A stretch of DNA of 64,000 nucleotides, taken from NCBI RefSeq assembly GCF_000241465.1, contig NZ_JH584235.1:1101256-1165255 (forward strand), given 5' to 3'. The DNA comes from Sphingomonas echinoides ATCC 14820 (lineage in GTDB: Bacteria > Pseudomonadota > Alphaproteobacteria > Sphingomonadales > Sphingomonadaceae). Positions 11,029 to 20,513 of this stretch are shown piece by piece. Position numbers and translations under genes: made by a program. Numbering within the stretch: the first letter of the stretch is position 1; every line of letters begins with the position of its first letter. Under the pieces are notes generated by a model that ran no database searches, had not been told where the DNA came from, and was given only the letters and a program-made list of their open reading frames with translations.

Positions 11029-12093
11029 ATGACCACCACCACCCACGCCTTTGCCGCACATGCCGCCGACGCGCCGCTCGCCCCCTTCACCTTCGAGCGT
11101 CGCGATCCCCAACCCGATGACGTGGCGATCGACATCCTGTTCTGCGGCGTCTGCCATTCCGACCTGCACACCGTGCGCGGCGAATGGGGCGGCACACTGT
11201 ATCCGTGCGTGCCGGGGCATGAAATCGTCGGTCGCGTTACCGCAATCGGCAACAACGTCACCAAATTCGCGGTCGGAGACATTGCCGGCGTCGGCTGCAT
11301 GGTCGACAGCTGCGGCCACTGCCCGTCCTGCAACGACGGTGAAGAGCAATATTGCGAAACCACCGGCTTTGTCGGCACCTATAACGGACCCGATCCGGTG
11401 ATGGGCGGCCACACCATGGGCGGCTATTCCGACCATATCGTGGTGAAGCAGGATTTCGTGCTGAAGGTCACGCATGACGAGGCCGATCTCGCCGCCGTCG
11501 CGCCGTTGCTGTGCGCCGGTATCACCACCTATTCGCCGCTGCGCCATTGGAAAGTGGGACCAGGGCAGAAGGTCGGCGTCGTCGGCCTGGGCGGGCTCGG
11601 CCATATGGGCGTCAAGATCGCCGCCGCGATGGGGGCCGAGGTCTATGTGTTCAGCACCTCCCCCAGCAAGCGCGACGATGCCAAGCGGCTGGGCGCGACC
11701 GACCTGATCGTGTCCAAGGACCCGCAAGCGATGGCGGACCATGTCAACAGCTTCGACTTTATCCTCAACACCGTCGCTGCCGCGCATGATCTCAACCCGT
11801 TCCTCGCGCTGCTCAAGCGCGACGGGACGATGACGCTGGTCGGCGTGCCCGAATCGCCGCATCCCGCGCCCGACGTCGGCCATCTCGTGTTCAAGCGCCG
11901 CGCGCTGGCAGGATCGTTGATTGGCGGGATCAAGGAGACGCAGGAGATGCTCGATTTCTGCCGCGAACATGGCCTGACCGCCGATATCGAGATGATCCGC
12001 ATCCAGGATATCGATGCCGCTTATGACCGGATGGTGAAGAGCGACGTGAAGTATCGTTTCGTCATCGACATGCAGTCGCTGAAGCAGGCGTAA
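11029..12093 (+). CDS. Zinc-dependent NAD(P) alcohol dehydrogenase, CAD/YahK type
   Basis: Medium-chain dehydrogenase of 354 residues, related to cinnamyl-alcohol dehydrogenases and the NADPH-dependent aldehyde reductase YahK. Catalytic zinc ligands lie in CGVCHSDLH and GHEIVG; the structural zinc site is the four-Cys run DSCGHCPSCNDGEEQYC; the cofactor fold is GLGGLGHMGVKIAAAMGAEV. AAGGA lies seven bases before the ATG. The physiological substrate cannot be read from sequence; reduction of aliphatic or aromatic aldehydes is the usual activity. It lies 62 bp after glpD, possibly co-transcribed. Confidence 0.9.
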   Translation: MTTTTHAFAAHAADAPLAPFTFERRDPQPDDVAIDILFCGVCHSDLHTVRGEWGGTLYPCVPGHEIVGRVTAIGNNVTKFAVGDIAGVGCMVDSCGHCPSCNDGEEQYCETTGFVGTYNGPDPVMGGHTMGGYSDHIVVKQDFVLKVTHDEADLAAVAPLLCAGITTYSPLRHWKVGPGQKVGVVGLGGLGHMGVKIAAAMGAEVYVFSTSPSKRDDAKRLGATDLIVSKDPQAMADHVNSFDFILNTVAAAHDLNPFLALLKRDGTMTLVGVPESPHPAPDVGHLVFKRRALAGSLIGGIKETQEMLDFCREHGLTADIEMIRIQDIDAAYDRMVKSDVKYRFVIDMQSLKQA

Positions 12094-12106
12094 AACGTCC
12101 CCCACG

Positions 12107-12197
12107 TCCGTTCGGGCTGAGCTTGTCGAAGCCGTCCTCTCTGCTCGCGCTCAGGCGCTTGTGACGAGGGCCCTTCGACCGGCTCAGCGTGAACGGA
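12107..12197. repeat. Palindromic repeat pair, family C
   Basis: Arms 12107-12131 and 12173-12197 are inverted copies of a 25-bp unit (TCCGTTC..GCTGAGC..GTCGAAG) with about four differences, separated by 41 bp. The unit resembles a palindromic element I associate with sphingomonad intergenic regions. It fills most of the 149-bp adh-trhO gap. No protein-coding potential and no flanking duplication are evident. Confidence 0.75.
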
Positions 12198-12242
12198 GGG
12201 GCGGTTCCCCTCATTGATGAAACCTTTTAGAGGGTCGGCGTC

Positions 12243-13190
12243 ATGACAAGTGCCCCCTCCCCCATCACCGTCGCTGCGCTCTACCGCTTCGCCCGCTTCC
12301 CCGACCCCGCCGTCATCCGCACGCCGCTGCTCGCCTTGTGCGACGCAGAAGGGATCAAGGGCACGCTGCTGCTCGCGCGCGAAGGCATTAACGGCACCAT
12401 CGCCGGGTCGGAGGCAGGCATCGCCGCCGTCATTGCGCGCATCCGCACGCTGCCCGACTGTGCCGAGATCGTGGTCAAATACAGCCATGCCACGGCGATG
12501 CCGTTCCACCGCCTGAAGGTCCGCCTCAAGCGCGAGATCGTGACGATGGGCGAACCCGATATCGATCCGCTTCAGGGCGTCGGCCACTATGTGAAGCCTG
12601 CCAACTGGAATGCGTTGATCGATGATCCCGACACGATCGTGATCGACACGCGCAATGCCTATGAGGTGAAGGTCGGCACCTTCGCCCGCGCGATCGACCC
12701 GGCGACCGAGAGCTTCCGCGACTTTCCCGCCTGGGTGCGCGAACACCGCGCCGAGTTGGAGGGTAAAAAGGTCGCGATGTTCTGCACCGGCGGCATCCGC
12801 TGTGAGAAGTCGACCGCCTTTCTCAAGGCCGAAGGGCTAAGCGACGTCTTCCACCTCGAAGGCGGCATCCTGAAATATCTCGAAGAGGTGCCGCAAGCTG
12901 AAAGCCGCTGGCACGGCGAATGCTTCGTGTTCGACGAGCGTGTCGCGGTCGGCCACGGCCTGGCGCTTGGCACGCACGAGCTCTGCCGCGCCTGCCGTAT
13001 GCCGGTCAGCCCCGCCGACCGGGCCTCACCATTTTATGAGGAAGGCGTCACCTGCCCCGCTTGCCACGCCACCCGCGATGCGCAGGCCCGCGCCAGCTAT
13101 GCCGAGCGCCACCGCCAGGTAAAACTCGCCGAGGCACGCGGCGAAGCCCATGTCGGCGCGCGCTTTGCGCCCGATCTCACGAAAAGCTGA
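12243..13190 (+). CDS. trhO: tRNA uridine(34) hydroxylase
   Basis: TrhO (YceA) uses oxygen to hydroxylate U34 of tRNAs on the way to 5-methoxyuridine-type modifications. The 315-residue product has the N-terminal UPF0176 domain (KGTLLLAREGINGTIAGS), the rhodanese domain with IDTRNAYE and the active-site loop MFCTGGIRCEKST (Cys181, Cys187), and a C-terminal zinc-like region with CRACRMP and CPACHA. The ATG follows the family C repeat. The 3' end overlaps the convergent oxygenase gene by 14 bp. Confidence 0.93.
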   Translation: MTSAPSPITVAALYRFARFPDPAVIRTPLLALCDAEGIKGTLLLAREGINGTIAGSEAGIAAVIARIRTLPDCAEIVVKYSHATAMPFHRLKVRLKREIVTMGEPDIDPLQGVGHYVKPANWNALIDDPDTIVIDTRNAYEVKVGTFARAIDPATESFRDFPAWVREHRAELEGKKVAMFCTGGIRCEKSTAFLKAEGLSDVFHLEGGILKYLEEVPQAESRWHGECFVFDERVAVGHGLALGTHELCRACRMPVSPADRASPFYEEGVTCPACHATRDAQARASYAERHRQVKLAEARGEAHVGARFAPDLTKS

Positions 13191-13833
13191 AATTCACTGG
13201 CTTGGTGCTGTCGGCATTGCCGTCGAACGCAAAGCTGGCATAGGGGCCGTCGCGCTCAACCCAGTGCAGGAAGAGATGCGCCGACCAGCCATTGGCATTG
13301 GGCGTCATCCGCCCGTGCCGATGCTCGACGCCGCGATAGAGCACCGCATCGCCCGGCTCCATCGTCAGCGAGACATAGGGCTGGCCGCCAAAATCGGGTC
13401 CAACCGCCGCGCTCGGGCCATCAAGCCGGTCGGTCCCGACCTCCAGATCCCACGGAACACCGTCGCTATAATCGAGCGTCAGCGACAGGCTGTGCTCGCA
13501 CGCCTGCCGATCACTATGCACGCGCAGGATGTCGCCTTCGCGGTAGATGCGGAAATAATCATAGGTCGGCAGCACGTCGCGACCAGTCAGCGCGCGGACC
13601 GTCGGCGTGAGCCCCCACAGCATCCCCAGCATGGGCGGGTAATGATAGCCATAAACCTCGACCGCATCGCCTTTCAGCAGCGGCGACGCGCGGGTGTGGC
13701 GCTCGATCGGAGCCCCACCCTGCGCAAGATCCGCCTTCATTTGCCGCAGGAACGCCGTCGCGACGTCGCGCGGCAGCAGCCCTTTGATCAGTGCATAGCC
13801 ATCGCGCGCATAGCTGCCGTGAACGTCCATCAT
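13177..13833 (-). CDS. 2OG-Fe(II) oxygenase family protein
   Basis: A 218-residue cytosolic protein with the double-stranded beta-helix signature of Fe(II)/2-oxoglutarate dioxygenases: the iron ligands are probably His106 and Asp108 (VHSDRQ) and His171 or His173 in YRGVEHRHGRM, with SAHLFLHWV as the last strand. The start is the ATG at 13833, 8 bp after the proS stop; a TTG four codons earlier is also open. It is apparently co-transcribed with proS. The substrate is unknown; a peptide or amino-acid hydroxylase role would fit the neighbourhood but is inference. Confidence 0.8.
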   Translation of the reverse strand: MMDVHGSYARDGYALIKGLLPRDVATAFLRQMKADLAQGGAPIERHTRASPLLKGDAVEVYGYHYPPMLGMLWGLTPTVRALTGRDVLPTYDYFRIYREGDILRVHSDRQACEHSLSLTLDYSDGVPWDLEVGTDRLDGPSAAVGPDFGGQPYVSLTMEPGDAVLYRGVEHRHGRMTPNANGWSAHLFLHWVERDGPYASFAFDGNADSTKPVNFSFS

Positions 13834-13841
13834 GCCCCCGC

Positions 13842-15374
13842 TCAATAAGCGCGCCCGATCAGCACCCGTTCAACCGCAGAGGCCCCGGTGAACACGCAGA
13901 CGCCATCCGCTGCAGCCTGCGCCATCGGCGCGTTGCGAATGGTGAGCTTCAACGCCTTGAGCCGTTCCACCACACTGTCCAGCGCGGCACCCGTCGGCCG
14001 CGACCATTGCACTTCGAGCCAGCCCGGGTTCTTCACGCCTTCGGCAAAGTGCGTTTCGATCGCGGCGAAATCGGCAGCGGCGACGATATTGTCCGCGAGC
14101 CGGGCACGCGCTTCGGCATGGAGCGCTGCCTGGATTTCCTCCAGCACGCCCCCCGCATCCCGGACGAAATCGGCACGGGCGACGACGGCGCTGTCGAGCT
14201 TGCCGTCCTCGCGGTACAACCGGTCGCGCTGTATGACCGAGACGTTGCCGCCCGCAACATCGCGCCCGCCCACTTCGATCACGATCGGCGCGCCCTTCTT
14301 GACCCAGCCCCAGCGCTTGGTCGCGGCCTTGCCGAATTTGAGATCGAGCAACGCGCGCACCGGCTCGCCCAGCGCCGATTGATTGGCCAGTTCGGCCTGC
14401 AACGCCTTGCAATAATCGACGATTGCCGCATCCTCGGGCTGGTCGCGCAACATCGGCACGATCACGATCTGCCACGGCGCGATGCGCGGGGGGACGCGCA
14501 AGCCGTCGTCATCGCCGTGAACCATGATGACGCCGCCGATCATCCGCGTCGACACGCCCCAGCTCGTCGTGTTGGCGAGGACGAATTCGCCCTGGTCGTT
14601 CTGGAAACGGATGTTCTGCGCGCTCGCGAAATTGGTGCCCAGAAAGTGGCTGGTGCCGGCCTGCAACGCCTTGCCGTCCTGCATCATCGCTTCGATGCTG
14701 TACGTCGCGACCGCGCCGGGGAAACGTTCGTTCTCCGGCTTCTCGCCCGCGACCACCGGCAATGCGAGGCAATCCTCGGCGAACGAGCGATAGACCTCGA
14801 GCATCTTGAGCGTTTCGTCTCGTGCTTCCTCGGCTGAAGCGTGCGCGGTATGCCCTTCCTGCCACAGGAATTCGCTGGTCCGCAGGAACATGCGCGTGCG
14901 CATTTCCCAGCGGACGACGTTGGCCCATTGGTTGATCAGCACCGGCAAATCGCGCCACGACTGCACCCAGCGGGCGAAGGCAGCCCCAATCACCATCTCA
15001 GAGGTCGGGCGGACGACCAGCGGCTCCTCCAGCTTTGCCTCTGGATCCGGGATCAGCCCGCCTTTGCCATCGGCCTTCAGCCGGTGATGCGTGACGACCG
15101 CCATTTCCTTGGCGAAGCCTTCGACATGCTCCGCCTCTTTCTCGAAATACGAGAGCGGGATGAACAGCGGGAAATAGCAATTCTCATGCCCCGTCGCCTT
15201 GATCCGGTCATCGAGCAGGCGCTGGATCCGCTCCCAAATGCCGTACCCCCATGGCCGGATCACCATGCAGCCGCGCACGCCCGATTCCTCGGCAAGGTCG
15301 GCTTCTGCAATGACGGATTGATACCAGGCCGAGAAATCGGCCTCACGAGTGACGGGGAGTGCGCGTTTGATCAT
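13842..15374 (-). CDS. proS: Proline--tRNA ligase (type 3 ProRS)
   Basis: Charges tRNAPro with proline. The 510-residue product begins MIKRALPVTREADFSAWYQ, the usual start of type-3 ProRS, so ATG 15374 is preferred over the GTG at 15410. Class II motif 2 (LRTSEFLWQEGHTAHA) and motif 3 region (IMVHGDDDGLRVPPRIAPWQ) are present, followed by the anticodon-binding domain and the C-terminal extension ending GRAY. This eukaryote-like type lacks the inserted editing domain of the E. coli enzyme. A 2OG oxygenase gene follows at 8 bp. Confidence 0.95.
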   Translation of the reverse strand: MIKRALPVTREADFSAWYQSVIAEADLAEESGVRGCMVIRPWGYGIWERIQRLLDDRIKATGHENCYFPLFIPLSYFEKEAEHVEGFAKEMAVVTHHRLKADGKGGLIPDPEAKLEEPLVVRPTSEMVIGAAFARWVQSWRDLPVLINQWANVVRWEMRTRMFLRTSEFLWQEGHTAHASAEEARDETLKMLEVYRSFAEDCLALPVVAGEKPENERFPGAVATYSIEAMMQDGKALQAGTSHFLGTNFASAQNIRFQNDQGEFVLANTTSWGVSTRMIGGVIMVHGDDDGLRVPPRIAPWQIVIVPMLRDQPEDAAIVDYCKALQAELANQSALGEPVRALLDLKFGKAATKRWGWVKKGAPIVIEVGGRDVAGGNVSVIQRDRLYREDGKLDSAVVARADFVRDAGGVLEEIQAALHAEARARLADNIVAAADFAAIETHFAEGVKNPGWLEVQWSRPTGAALDSVVERLKALKLTIRNAPMAQAAADGVCVFTGASAVERVLIGRAY

Positions 15375-15442
15375 GCCGGTGCGGATAGCGACTGGCAACG
15401 CGCCCGTCACCCCCGCGCTTGTGTCGCGCGCCGCGCGGCGTC

Positions 15443-16408
15443 ATGGACCAACGCATACTCTGGAGACACTCGATCGAAGCCCCCGCTTTACCCTCCGTCG
15501 AAACGGCACCGCACTATACCCCCGACCGCGTCCTGCTGGGGCTGGCCTTGCGCCTGCTCGCCGTCGCTGGCCTGGCGACGATGAGCGCGCTGATCAAACT
15601 CGCGGAAAATCGTGGGGCAAACCTCGCCGAGACGATGTTCTTCCGTCAGGCCTTCGCGGCGATGCTGATTTTGGGAATCGTAGTGACCGGCCCCGGCCTT
15701 TCGTCGCTGCGGACCCAGCGATTCGGCGCGCATGTCCGGCGCACCGCCGTAGGATTGGTCGGCATGATCACGACCTTCGGCGCGGTGTTGCTGTTGCCGT
15801 TGGCGGACGCGACCACCTTGCAGTTTACCGTACCGATCTTCGGCACGCTGCTGGGGGCGCTCATCCTCGGCGAACAGGTCGGCATCCACCGCTGGGCCGC
15901 CGTCGTCGTCGGCTTTATCGGCGTGTTGATCGTCACCCAACCGGGGACAGGCGCGTTGCCACTAGGCGGCGCGGCGGTTGGCCTTGTCGCGGCCATGTTC
16001 GTGGCATTGGTCGCGATCCTGCTGCGCCAGATTGGGCGCACCGAAAGCGCGCTGACGACCGTGTTCTGGTTCTCGGCGCTCTCCATTCCGCCGCTCGGCA
16101 TCGCCTATGCGCTTAACCTTCAGCAGCATGACGCCTTGACCTGGGCGATTCTGGTGGGCGTCGGCCTGATTGGCGGACTGGCGCAACTGGCGTTGACTGC
16201 GGCGGTGCGCCACGCGCCGGTCTCGACCGTGATCCCGATGGATTATTCGAGCCTGTTCTGGGGCACGCTCTATGGCTGGCTATTGTTCGGCACGTTGCCC
16301 GGCTGGGGCACTGTCCTCGGCGCGCCGATCATCGTGGCGAGCGGGCTCTACATTGTCTGGCGGGAACAGGTGCGGCGTCGGCCCGTGACCGAAGCCGTGA
16401 GCCCCTAA
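15443..16408 (+). CDS. EamA/DMT-superfamily transporter
   Basis: Inner-membrane protein of 321 residues with about ten hydrophobic segments arranged as two EamA repeats, starting VLLGLALRLLAVAGLATMSALIK and ending PIIVASGLYIVWREQ. Conserved features include the GEQVGIHRWAAVVVGFIGV end of repeat 1 and PMDYSSLFWGTLYGWLLFGT in repeat 2. Members export or import small metabolites; the substrate is not predictable. ATG 15443 is preferred to an upstream TTG. It is divergent from proS with only 68 bp between the chosen starts, and meets the DUF938 gene tail to tail with a 4-bp overlap. Confidence 0.85.
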   Translation: MDQRILWRHSIEAPALPSVETAPHYTPDRVLLGLALRLLAVAGLATMSALIKLAENRGANLAETMFFRQAFAAMLILGIVVTGPGLSSLRTQRFGAHVRRTAVGLVGMITTFGAVLLLPLADATTLQFTVPIFGTLLGALILGEQVGIHRWAAVVVGFIGVLIVTQPGTGALPLGGAAVGLVAAMFVALVAILLRQIGRTESALTTVFWFSALSIPPLGIAYALNLQQHDALTWAILVGVGLIGGLAQLALTAAVRHAPVSTVIPMDYSSLFWGTLYGWLLFGTLPGWGTVLGAPIIVASGLYIVWREQVRRRPVTEAVSP

Positions 16409-17031
16409 TTGCGACGAAACACCAGCAGCAGGTTGTTCGCAGGCATTGCGAGGCACTGGTCGAGCGAGAAGGATGTCGCCGCAGCCGTTACCGCCTCAAC
16501 GGAACGCAACCCCCAGCGCGAATCGCGCGCGCGCAGCGATTCGTCGAACGCGAGGTTGCTCGGTGCGGTCGGGACGCCCGCTTGCAGAAACGGGCCATAT
16601 AGGATCAACGGTGCGTCGGGCGGCAGGAGCTTCGCCGCCCCCGCGAGCAAACCGAGCGTCGCGTCCCACGGGCTGATATGGACCATGTTGACGCAAAGCA
16701 CCGCGTCGGCACGGGCGATCGGCCAGGTGCCTGCGGCCGCATCGAAATCGAGCGGCGGCAGAACATTGGCGATCCCCTCGCACCACGCGCCGATCGAGCG
16801 GCGCGCATCCGGGTCCGGGTCGCTCGGTTGCCAGTCCAGCGCCGGAAATTCCTGTGCGAAATACGCGGCGTGCTCGCCAGACCCGCTGGCAACCTCCAGC
16901 ACGACGCCACTGCGTGGCAGCACTTCGCGCAGCACATCGGCAATCGCCATGCGGTTGCGCAGTGTCGCCGGGGCATGCCGCCGCGCTGCTTCTCCCGCCT
17001 CCCCCGGAATCCAGGGTGCGGGTGCCGTCAC
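16405..17031 (-). CDS. DUF938 family SAM-dependent methyltransferase
   Basis: A 208-residue protein of the DUF938 family: RRHAPATLRNRMAIADVLREV, the SAM-binding motif I VLEVASGSGEHAAYFA, then WQPSDPDPDAR, VLCVNMVHISPW and the family marker LAFDESLRARDSRWGLR. The GTG at 17031 overlaps the stop of the upstream membrane-protein gene in a GTGA arrangement, which fixes the start and implies coupling. It is the last gene of the gcv-headed minus-strand run. The methyl acceptor is unknown. Confidence 0.85.
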   Translation of the reverse strand: MTAPAPWIPGEAGEAARRHAPATLRNRMAIADVLREVLPRSGVVLEVASGSGEHAAYFAQEFPALDWQPSDPDPDARRSIGAWCEGIANVLPPLDFDAAAGTWPIARADAVLCVNMVHISPWDATLGLLAGAAKLLPPDAPLILYGPFLQAGVPTAPSNLAFDESLRARDSRWGLRSVEAVTAAATSFSLDQCLAMPANNLLLVFRRN

Positions 17032-17531
17032 GCGCGGGCTTCGGCGAGCAGGCGATTCGCGCGCAGATACATTTCCAGCCGCTGCGCCGCGAACACGCCG
17101 AGCGTGAGCGCCGCCAGCGTATCGATCAGCACCGCCACGTTGAAGTGCAACGCCGCCCCTTCGGCCTGCGCGACCGATTTGATCGCGATCAGCACCACGA
17201 TGAAGGCAAGCGCCCAGAGCGAGGCACGCTGGCGCAATTCGTGGGTTTCGGGGTCGACATGGATTTGCATGGTCTTGCCACGCTGCCAGCCGAGTGCCGC
17301 CCCAACCAGCAACGCCGCCGCCGCAATCCCCCAGCCCGCCAGCGTGGGCGGGCTGCGATAGAAGATGACGGCGACGACGGCGGTATAAAGTGCCGGCACG
17401 ATCCACAATTGCTCGACCTTGAGCGGCCTGAGCCTGGTCAACCGCCGCGCGCGCAGCGCGAACACCGCAAGGAAGATCGCGATCGGGATTGCATATTGCA
17501 AAATCCCCGGCGGCGCAGCGTGGACCGGCAT
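17028..17531 (-). CDS. CcdC/DUF1453-like integral membrane protein
   Basis: A 167-residue protein with about four hydrophobic segments (ILQYAIPIAIFLAVFAL near residues 10-26; LWIVPALYTAVVAVIFY; WGIAAAALLVGAALGW; LWALAFIVVLIAIKSV) separated by basic loops such as RARRLTRLRPLKVEQ. The layout resembles CcdC/DUF1453 proteins, whose function is undefined. AGGGGG before the ATG at 17531 supports the start, 14 bp after the gcvPB stop, so it is probably in the gcv transcript. No link to glycine cleavage is established. Confidence 0.7.
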   Translation of the reverse strand: MPVHAAPPGILQYAIPIAIFLAVFALRARRLTRLRPLKVEQLWIVPALYTAVVAVIFYRSPPTLAGWGIAAAALLVGAALGWQRGKTMQIHVDPETHELRQRASLWALAFIVVLIAIKSVAQAEGAALHFNVAVLIDTLAALTLGVFAAQRLEMYLRANRLLAEARA

Positions 17532-17545
17532 GAATTTCCCCCTTG

Positions 17546-19150
17546 TTATTCGGCCGCTTGGGCCAGAACCGGGTCCTTCCATACCAGCACTGGCTTGCGT
17601 GCCGCCAGTGTTTCATCGAGGCGGCTGCGCGGCGCGAAATGCGGCGCGCTCTTGAGGCTGATGTCGCCCGCTTTGGCGCGCTCTGCGACCGAGCGCAAAG
17701 CGGCGATGAACTGGTCGAGCGCGGCCTTCGATTCGGTCTCGGTCGGTTCGATCAGCATCGCGCCGTGGACGACGAGCGGGAAGTACATCGTCATCGGGTG
17801 GAAGCCCTCGTCGATCAGCCCCTTGGCGACGTCGATCGTCGAGAAGCCGTCGGCCAAGCCATTATCCGAGAACAGCGCCTCGTGCATGCACGGGCCCGAC
17901 CCGGCGAAGGGCGCGTCGAGCGTCTTTTCCAGGCTGCGCAGGATGTAATTGGCGTTGAGCACCGCATCCTCCGACACCTGGCGCAGGCCATCGGCCCCGT
18001 GGCTGAGGATATAGGTCAGCGCGCGGGTGAACATGCCCATCTGCCCGTGGAAGGCGGTCATGCGACCGAAGGTGTGCGGGTGTTCGTCGCCCGCCGTTTC
18101 TTCCTCGATCAGCGCGAGATGGCCATCTTCGTAGCGCGCGGTGAAGGGCAAGGGACCGAACGGCGCCAGCGCTTCCGACAGCACGACCGGACCCGAGCCG
18201 GGGCCGCCGCCGCCATGCGGGGTAGAGAAGGTCTTGTGCAAATTGATGTGCATCGCGTCGATGCCAAGGTCGCCCGGGCGCACGCGTCCGACGATCGCGT
18301 TGAAATTGGCACCGTCGCAATAGACATAGGCGCCGACCGCATGGACCGCGTCCGAGATCGCCTTCATGTCGCGCTCGAACAGGCCGCAGGTGTTGGGGTT
18401 GGTGATCATCACCGCCGCCACGTCCGGCCCGAGCCGGGCCTTGAGCGCTGCGGTATCGACGCGGCCCTCGGCGGTGGCGGGAATATCCTCGACGGTGAAG
18501 CCCGCAAAGGCTGCGGTCGCGGGGTTGGTGCCATGCGCGCTCTCGGGCACCAGCACGACCTTGCGGTGGCCCTCGCCGCGCGCTTCCAGCGCGGCCTTGA
18601 TGCACAGAATGCCGCACAATTCGCCATGCGCGCCCGCTTTGGGGCTCATCGCGACGCCGTACATGCCGGTCAGCTTGGTCAGCCACACTGCCAGCTCGTT
18701 GATGACGCCGAGCGCGCCCTGCACGGTATCGACCGGCTGGAGCGGATGGATGTCGGCGAAACCGGGCAGCCGCGCCATCTTCTCGTTAAGGCGCGGATTG
18801 TGCTTCATCGTGCACGATCCGAGCGGGAAGAAGCCGAGGTCGATGCCGTAATTCTGGCGGCTGAGGCGCGTGTAATGACGCACCGTTTCGGGTTCCGACA
18901 GGCCGGGAAGGCCGATCGGCGCGGTGCGGGCAAGGCTGCCGAGGCTGGTGCCGGACGGCCCCTCTCCCCGGCCCGCTCCCCGGAGGGGAGAGGGAGAAGA
19001 TGCGAAATCGACGCCCGTCGTCTCGCTGTCGCCGATCTCGAAGATCAGCGCTTCTTCGAGCATCAGGCCCTTATTGCCGGTGACGGTCGGGGACGCCTTG
19101 CCGCCGGCGACGGGCGCTTCCGGGCGCCATCCGCTTGCATTGATGCTCAT
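17546..19150 (-). CDS. gcvPB: Glycine dehydrogenase (decarboxylating) subunit 2, with embedded repeat
   Basis: The PLP-carrying half of the split P protein of the glycine cleavage system; with GcvPA it decarboxylates glycine and loads the aminomethyl group on GcvH. The 534-residue product has [12 protein letters not shown], the glycine-rich pocket and the PLP lysine in [15 protein letters not shown] (Lys306). The ATG overlaps the gcvPA stop as ATGA. Residues about 49-67 ([19 protein letters not shown]) are not P-protein-like: they are the translation of a palindromic repeat lying at 18957-19000, placed between the N-terminal strand [14 protein letters not shown] and the conserved [12 protein letters not shown], and they leave the frame open. 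Confidence 0.95.
   Translation of the reverse strand: MSINASGWRPEAPVAGGKASPTVTGNKGLMLEEALIFEIGDSETTGVDFASSPSPLRGAGRGEGPSGTSLGSLARTAPIGLPGLSEPETVRHYTRLSRQNYGIDLGFFPLGSCTMKHNPRLNEKMARLPGFADIHPLQPVDTVQGALGVINELAVWLTKLTGMYGVAMSPKAGAHGELCGILCIKAALEARGEGHRKVVLVPESAHGTNPATAAFAGFTVEDIPATAEGRVDTAALKARLGPDVAAVMITNPNTCGLFERDMKAISDAVHAVGAYVYCDGANFNAIVGRVRPGDLGIDAMHINLHKTFSTPHGGGGPGSGPVVLSEALAPFGPLPFTARYEDGHLALIEEETAGDEHPHTFGRMTAFHGQMGMFTRALTYILSHGADGLRQVSEDAVLNANYILRSLEKTLDAPFAGSGPCMHEALFSDNGLADGFSTIDVAKGLIDEGFHPMTMYFPLVVHGAMLIEPTETESKAALDQFIAALRSVAERAKAGDISLKSAPHFAPRSRLDETLAARKPVLVWKDPVLAQAAE
18957..19000. repeat. Family A palindromic repeat inside gcvPB
   Basis: A short copy of the CCCTCTCCCC/GGGGAGAGGG palindrome, closely similar to the right half of the copy at 41153-41276 in glyS. 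It encodes about 15-19 residues in frame near the N-terminus of GcvPB, in a surface linker region by position. See the glyS and rplY-pth copies. Confidence 0.8.
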
Positions 19151-20505
19151 GCCAGAATCTCCTCAAGCGCGGCGGCCAGCGTTTCTACATCTTCTGCCGA
19201 GGTCGTCTCGGTCACCGCGACGACCAGGCCGTTGGCGAGGCTCGCCTCACCCGGATAGAGCCGCCCGAGCGACACGCCGGCGAGAATGCCGCGCTCGGCC
19301 AGGCTGCGCACAACGGGCCGTGCTTCCTGCGGCAGTTTCAGCGTGAATTCGTTGAAGAAGGTGGGCGTCACCAGCTCGACGCCGGGGACTTGCGACAGCC
19401 GCGCCGCCGCCGCCACCGCGCCGTGATGGTTGATCTCTGCCAGCGTGCGCAGGCCCTTCTCGCCCAGCAGCGTCATATGGATCGAGAAAGCGAGCGCGCA
19501 CAGGCCGCTATTGGTGCAGATGTTCGACGTCGCCTTTTCGCGGCGGATATGCTGCTCGCGGGTCGACAGCGTGAGCACGAAGCCGCGGCGGCCATCGGCA
19601 TCCAGCGTTTCGCCGCACAAGCGACCCGGCATCTGGCGGACGTATTTTTCCTTGCAGCCGAACAGGCCGACATAGGGGCCGCCGAATTGCAGGCCGACGC
19701 CGAGCGACTGGCCTTCGCCAACCACGATGTCGGCGTCCATCTCACCCGGAGCCTTGATCGCGCCCAAGGCAACCGGCTCAGTCACCACCGCGATCAGCAG
19801 CGCCTTGTTGGCGTGGCAGGCGTCGGCGAGCGGCGTGAGGTCGGCGATGCGGCCGAGAATGTCGGGATATTGCACGACGACGCACGACGTATCCTTGTCG
19901 ATTGCCGCGATCAGCGTTGCCAGATCGGTGTCTGCGCTCAGGCTTGGCGTCGCGGTCTCGAGCACGTCGCCGGTGAACTTCGCCATCGTCTTGGCGACCG
20001 AAACATAATGCGGGTGCAGGCCCGACGACAGGATCGCCTTGCCGCGCTTGGTGATGCGGCGCGCCATGCCGATCGCTTCCCAGCAGGCGGTCGAGCCGTC
20101 ATACATGGAGGCGTTGGCGACATCGGTGCCGAGCAGCCGCGCGACTTGCGTCTGGAACTCGAACAGCATTTGCAGCGTGCCCTGCGCGATTTCGGGCTGA
20201 TACGGCGTGTAGGCCGTCAGGAATTCGCCGCGCTGGATGAGGTGATCGACCGAGGCCGGCACATGGTGGCGATAGGCGCCGCAGCCGAGGAAAAAGGGCG
20301 CTTCCCCCGCTGTCAGATTCTTGCGCGCCAGTGCGCTCATGTGGCGCTCGACTGCCATCTCGCTGGCGTGCATCGGCAGATCGTGGATCGGGCCGTCGAG
20401 CCGGGCGGCTTCGGGCACGTCGACGAACAGATCGTCGATCGAGGCGGCACCGATCACGCCGAGCATCGCCTCGCGATCGGACTGAGTCAGGGGTAAGTAA
20501 CGCAT
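19147..20505 (-). CDS. gcvPA: Glycine dehydrogenase (decarboxylating) subunit 1
   Basis: The non-PLP half of the split P protein. The 452-residue product opens [27 protein letters not shown] and contains the conserved [37 protein letters not shown] region, [10 protein letters not shown], and [19 protein letters not shown]. The ATG at 20505 has GAGGA eight bases upstream; a TTG one codon before is discarded. It is separated from gcvH by a 125-bp repeat-filled gap and coupled to gcvPB by a 4-bp overlap. The split P protein is usual in alphaproteobacteria. Confidence 0.96.
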   Translation of the reverse strand: MRYLPLTQSDREAMLGVIGAASIDDLFVDVPEAARLDGPIHDLPMHASEMAVERHMSALARKNLTAGEAPFFLGCGAYRHHVPASVDHLIQRGEFLTAYTPYQPEIAQGTLQMLFEFQTQVARLLGTDVANASMYDGSTACWEAIGMARRITKRGKAILSSGLHPHYVSVAKTMAKFTGDVLETATPSLSADTDLATLIAAIDKDTSCVVVQYPDILGRIADLTPLADACHANKALLIAVVTEPVALGAIKAPGEMDADIVVGEGQSLGVGLQFGGPYVGLFGCKEKYVRQMPGRLCGETLDADGRRGFVLTLSTREQHIRREKATSNICTNSGLCALAFSIHMTLLGEKGLRTLAEINHHGAVAAAARLSQVPGVELVTPTFFNEFTLKLPQEARPVVRSLAERGILAGVSLGRLYPGEASLANGLVVAVTETTSAEDVETLAAALEEILA

Positions 20506-20513
20506 CAAACAGT

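Noticed and set aside
16405-17616. One long reading frame joining the methyltransferase to upstream sequence
   Set aside because: The upstream half is out of frame with the membrane-protein gene, and the GTGA overlap at 17028-17031 marks the true start of the DUF938 gene.
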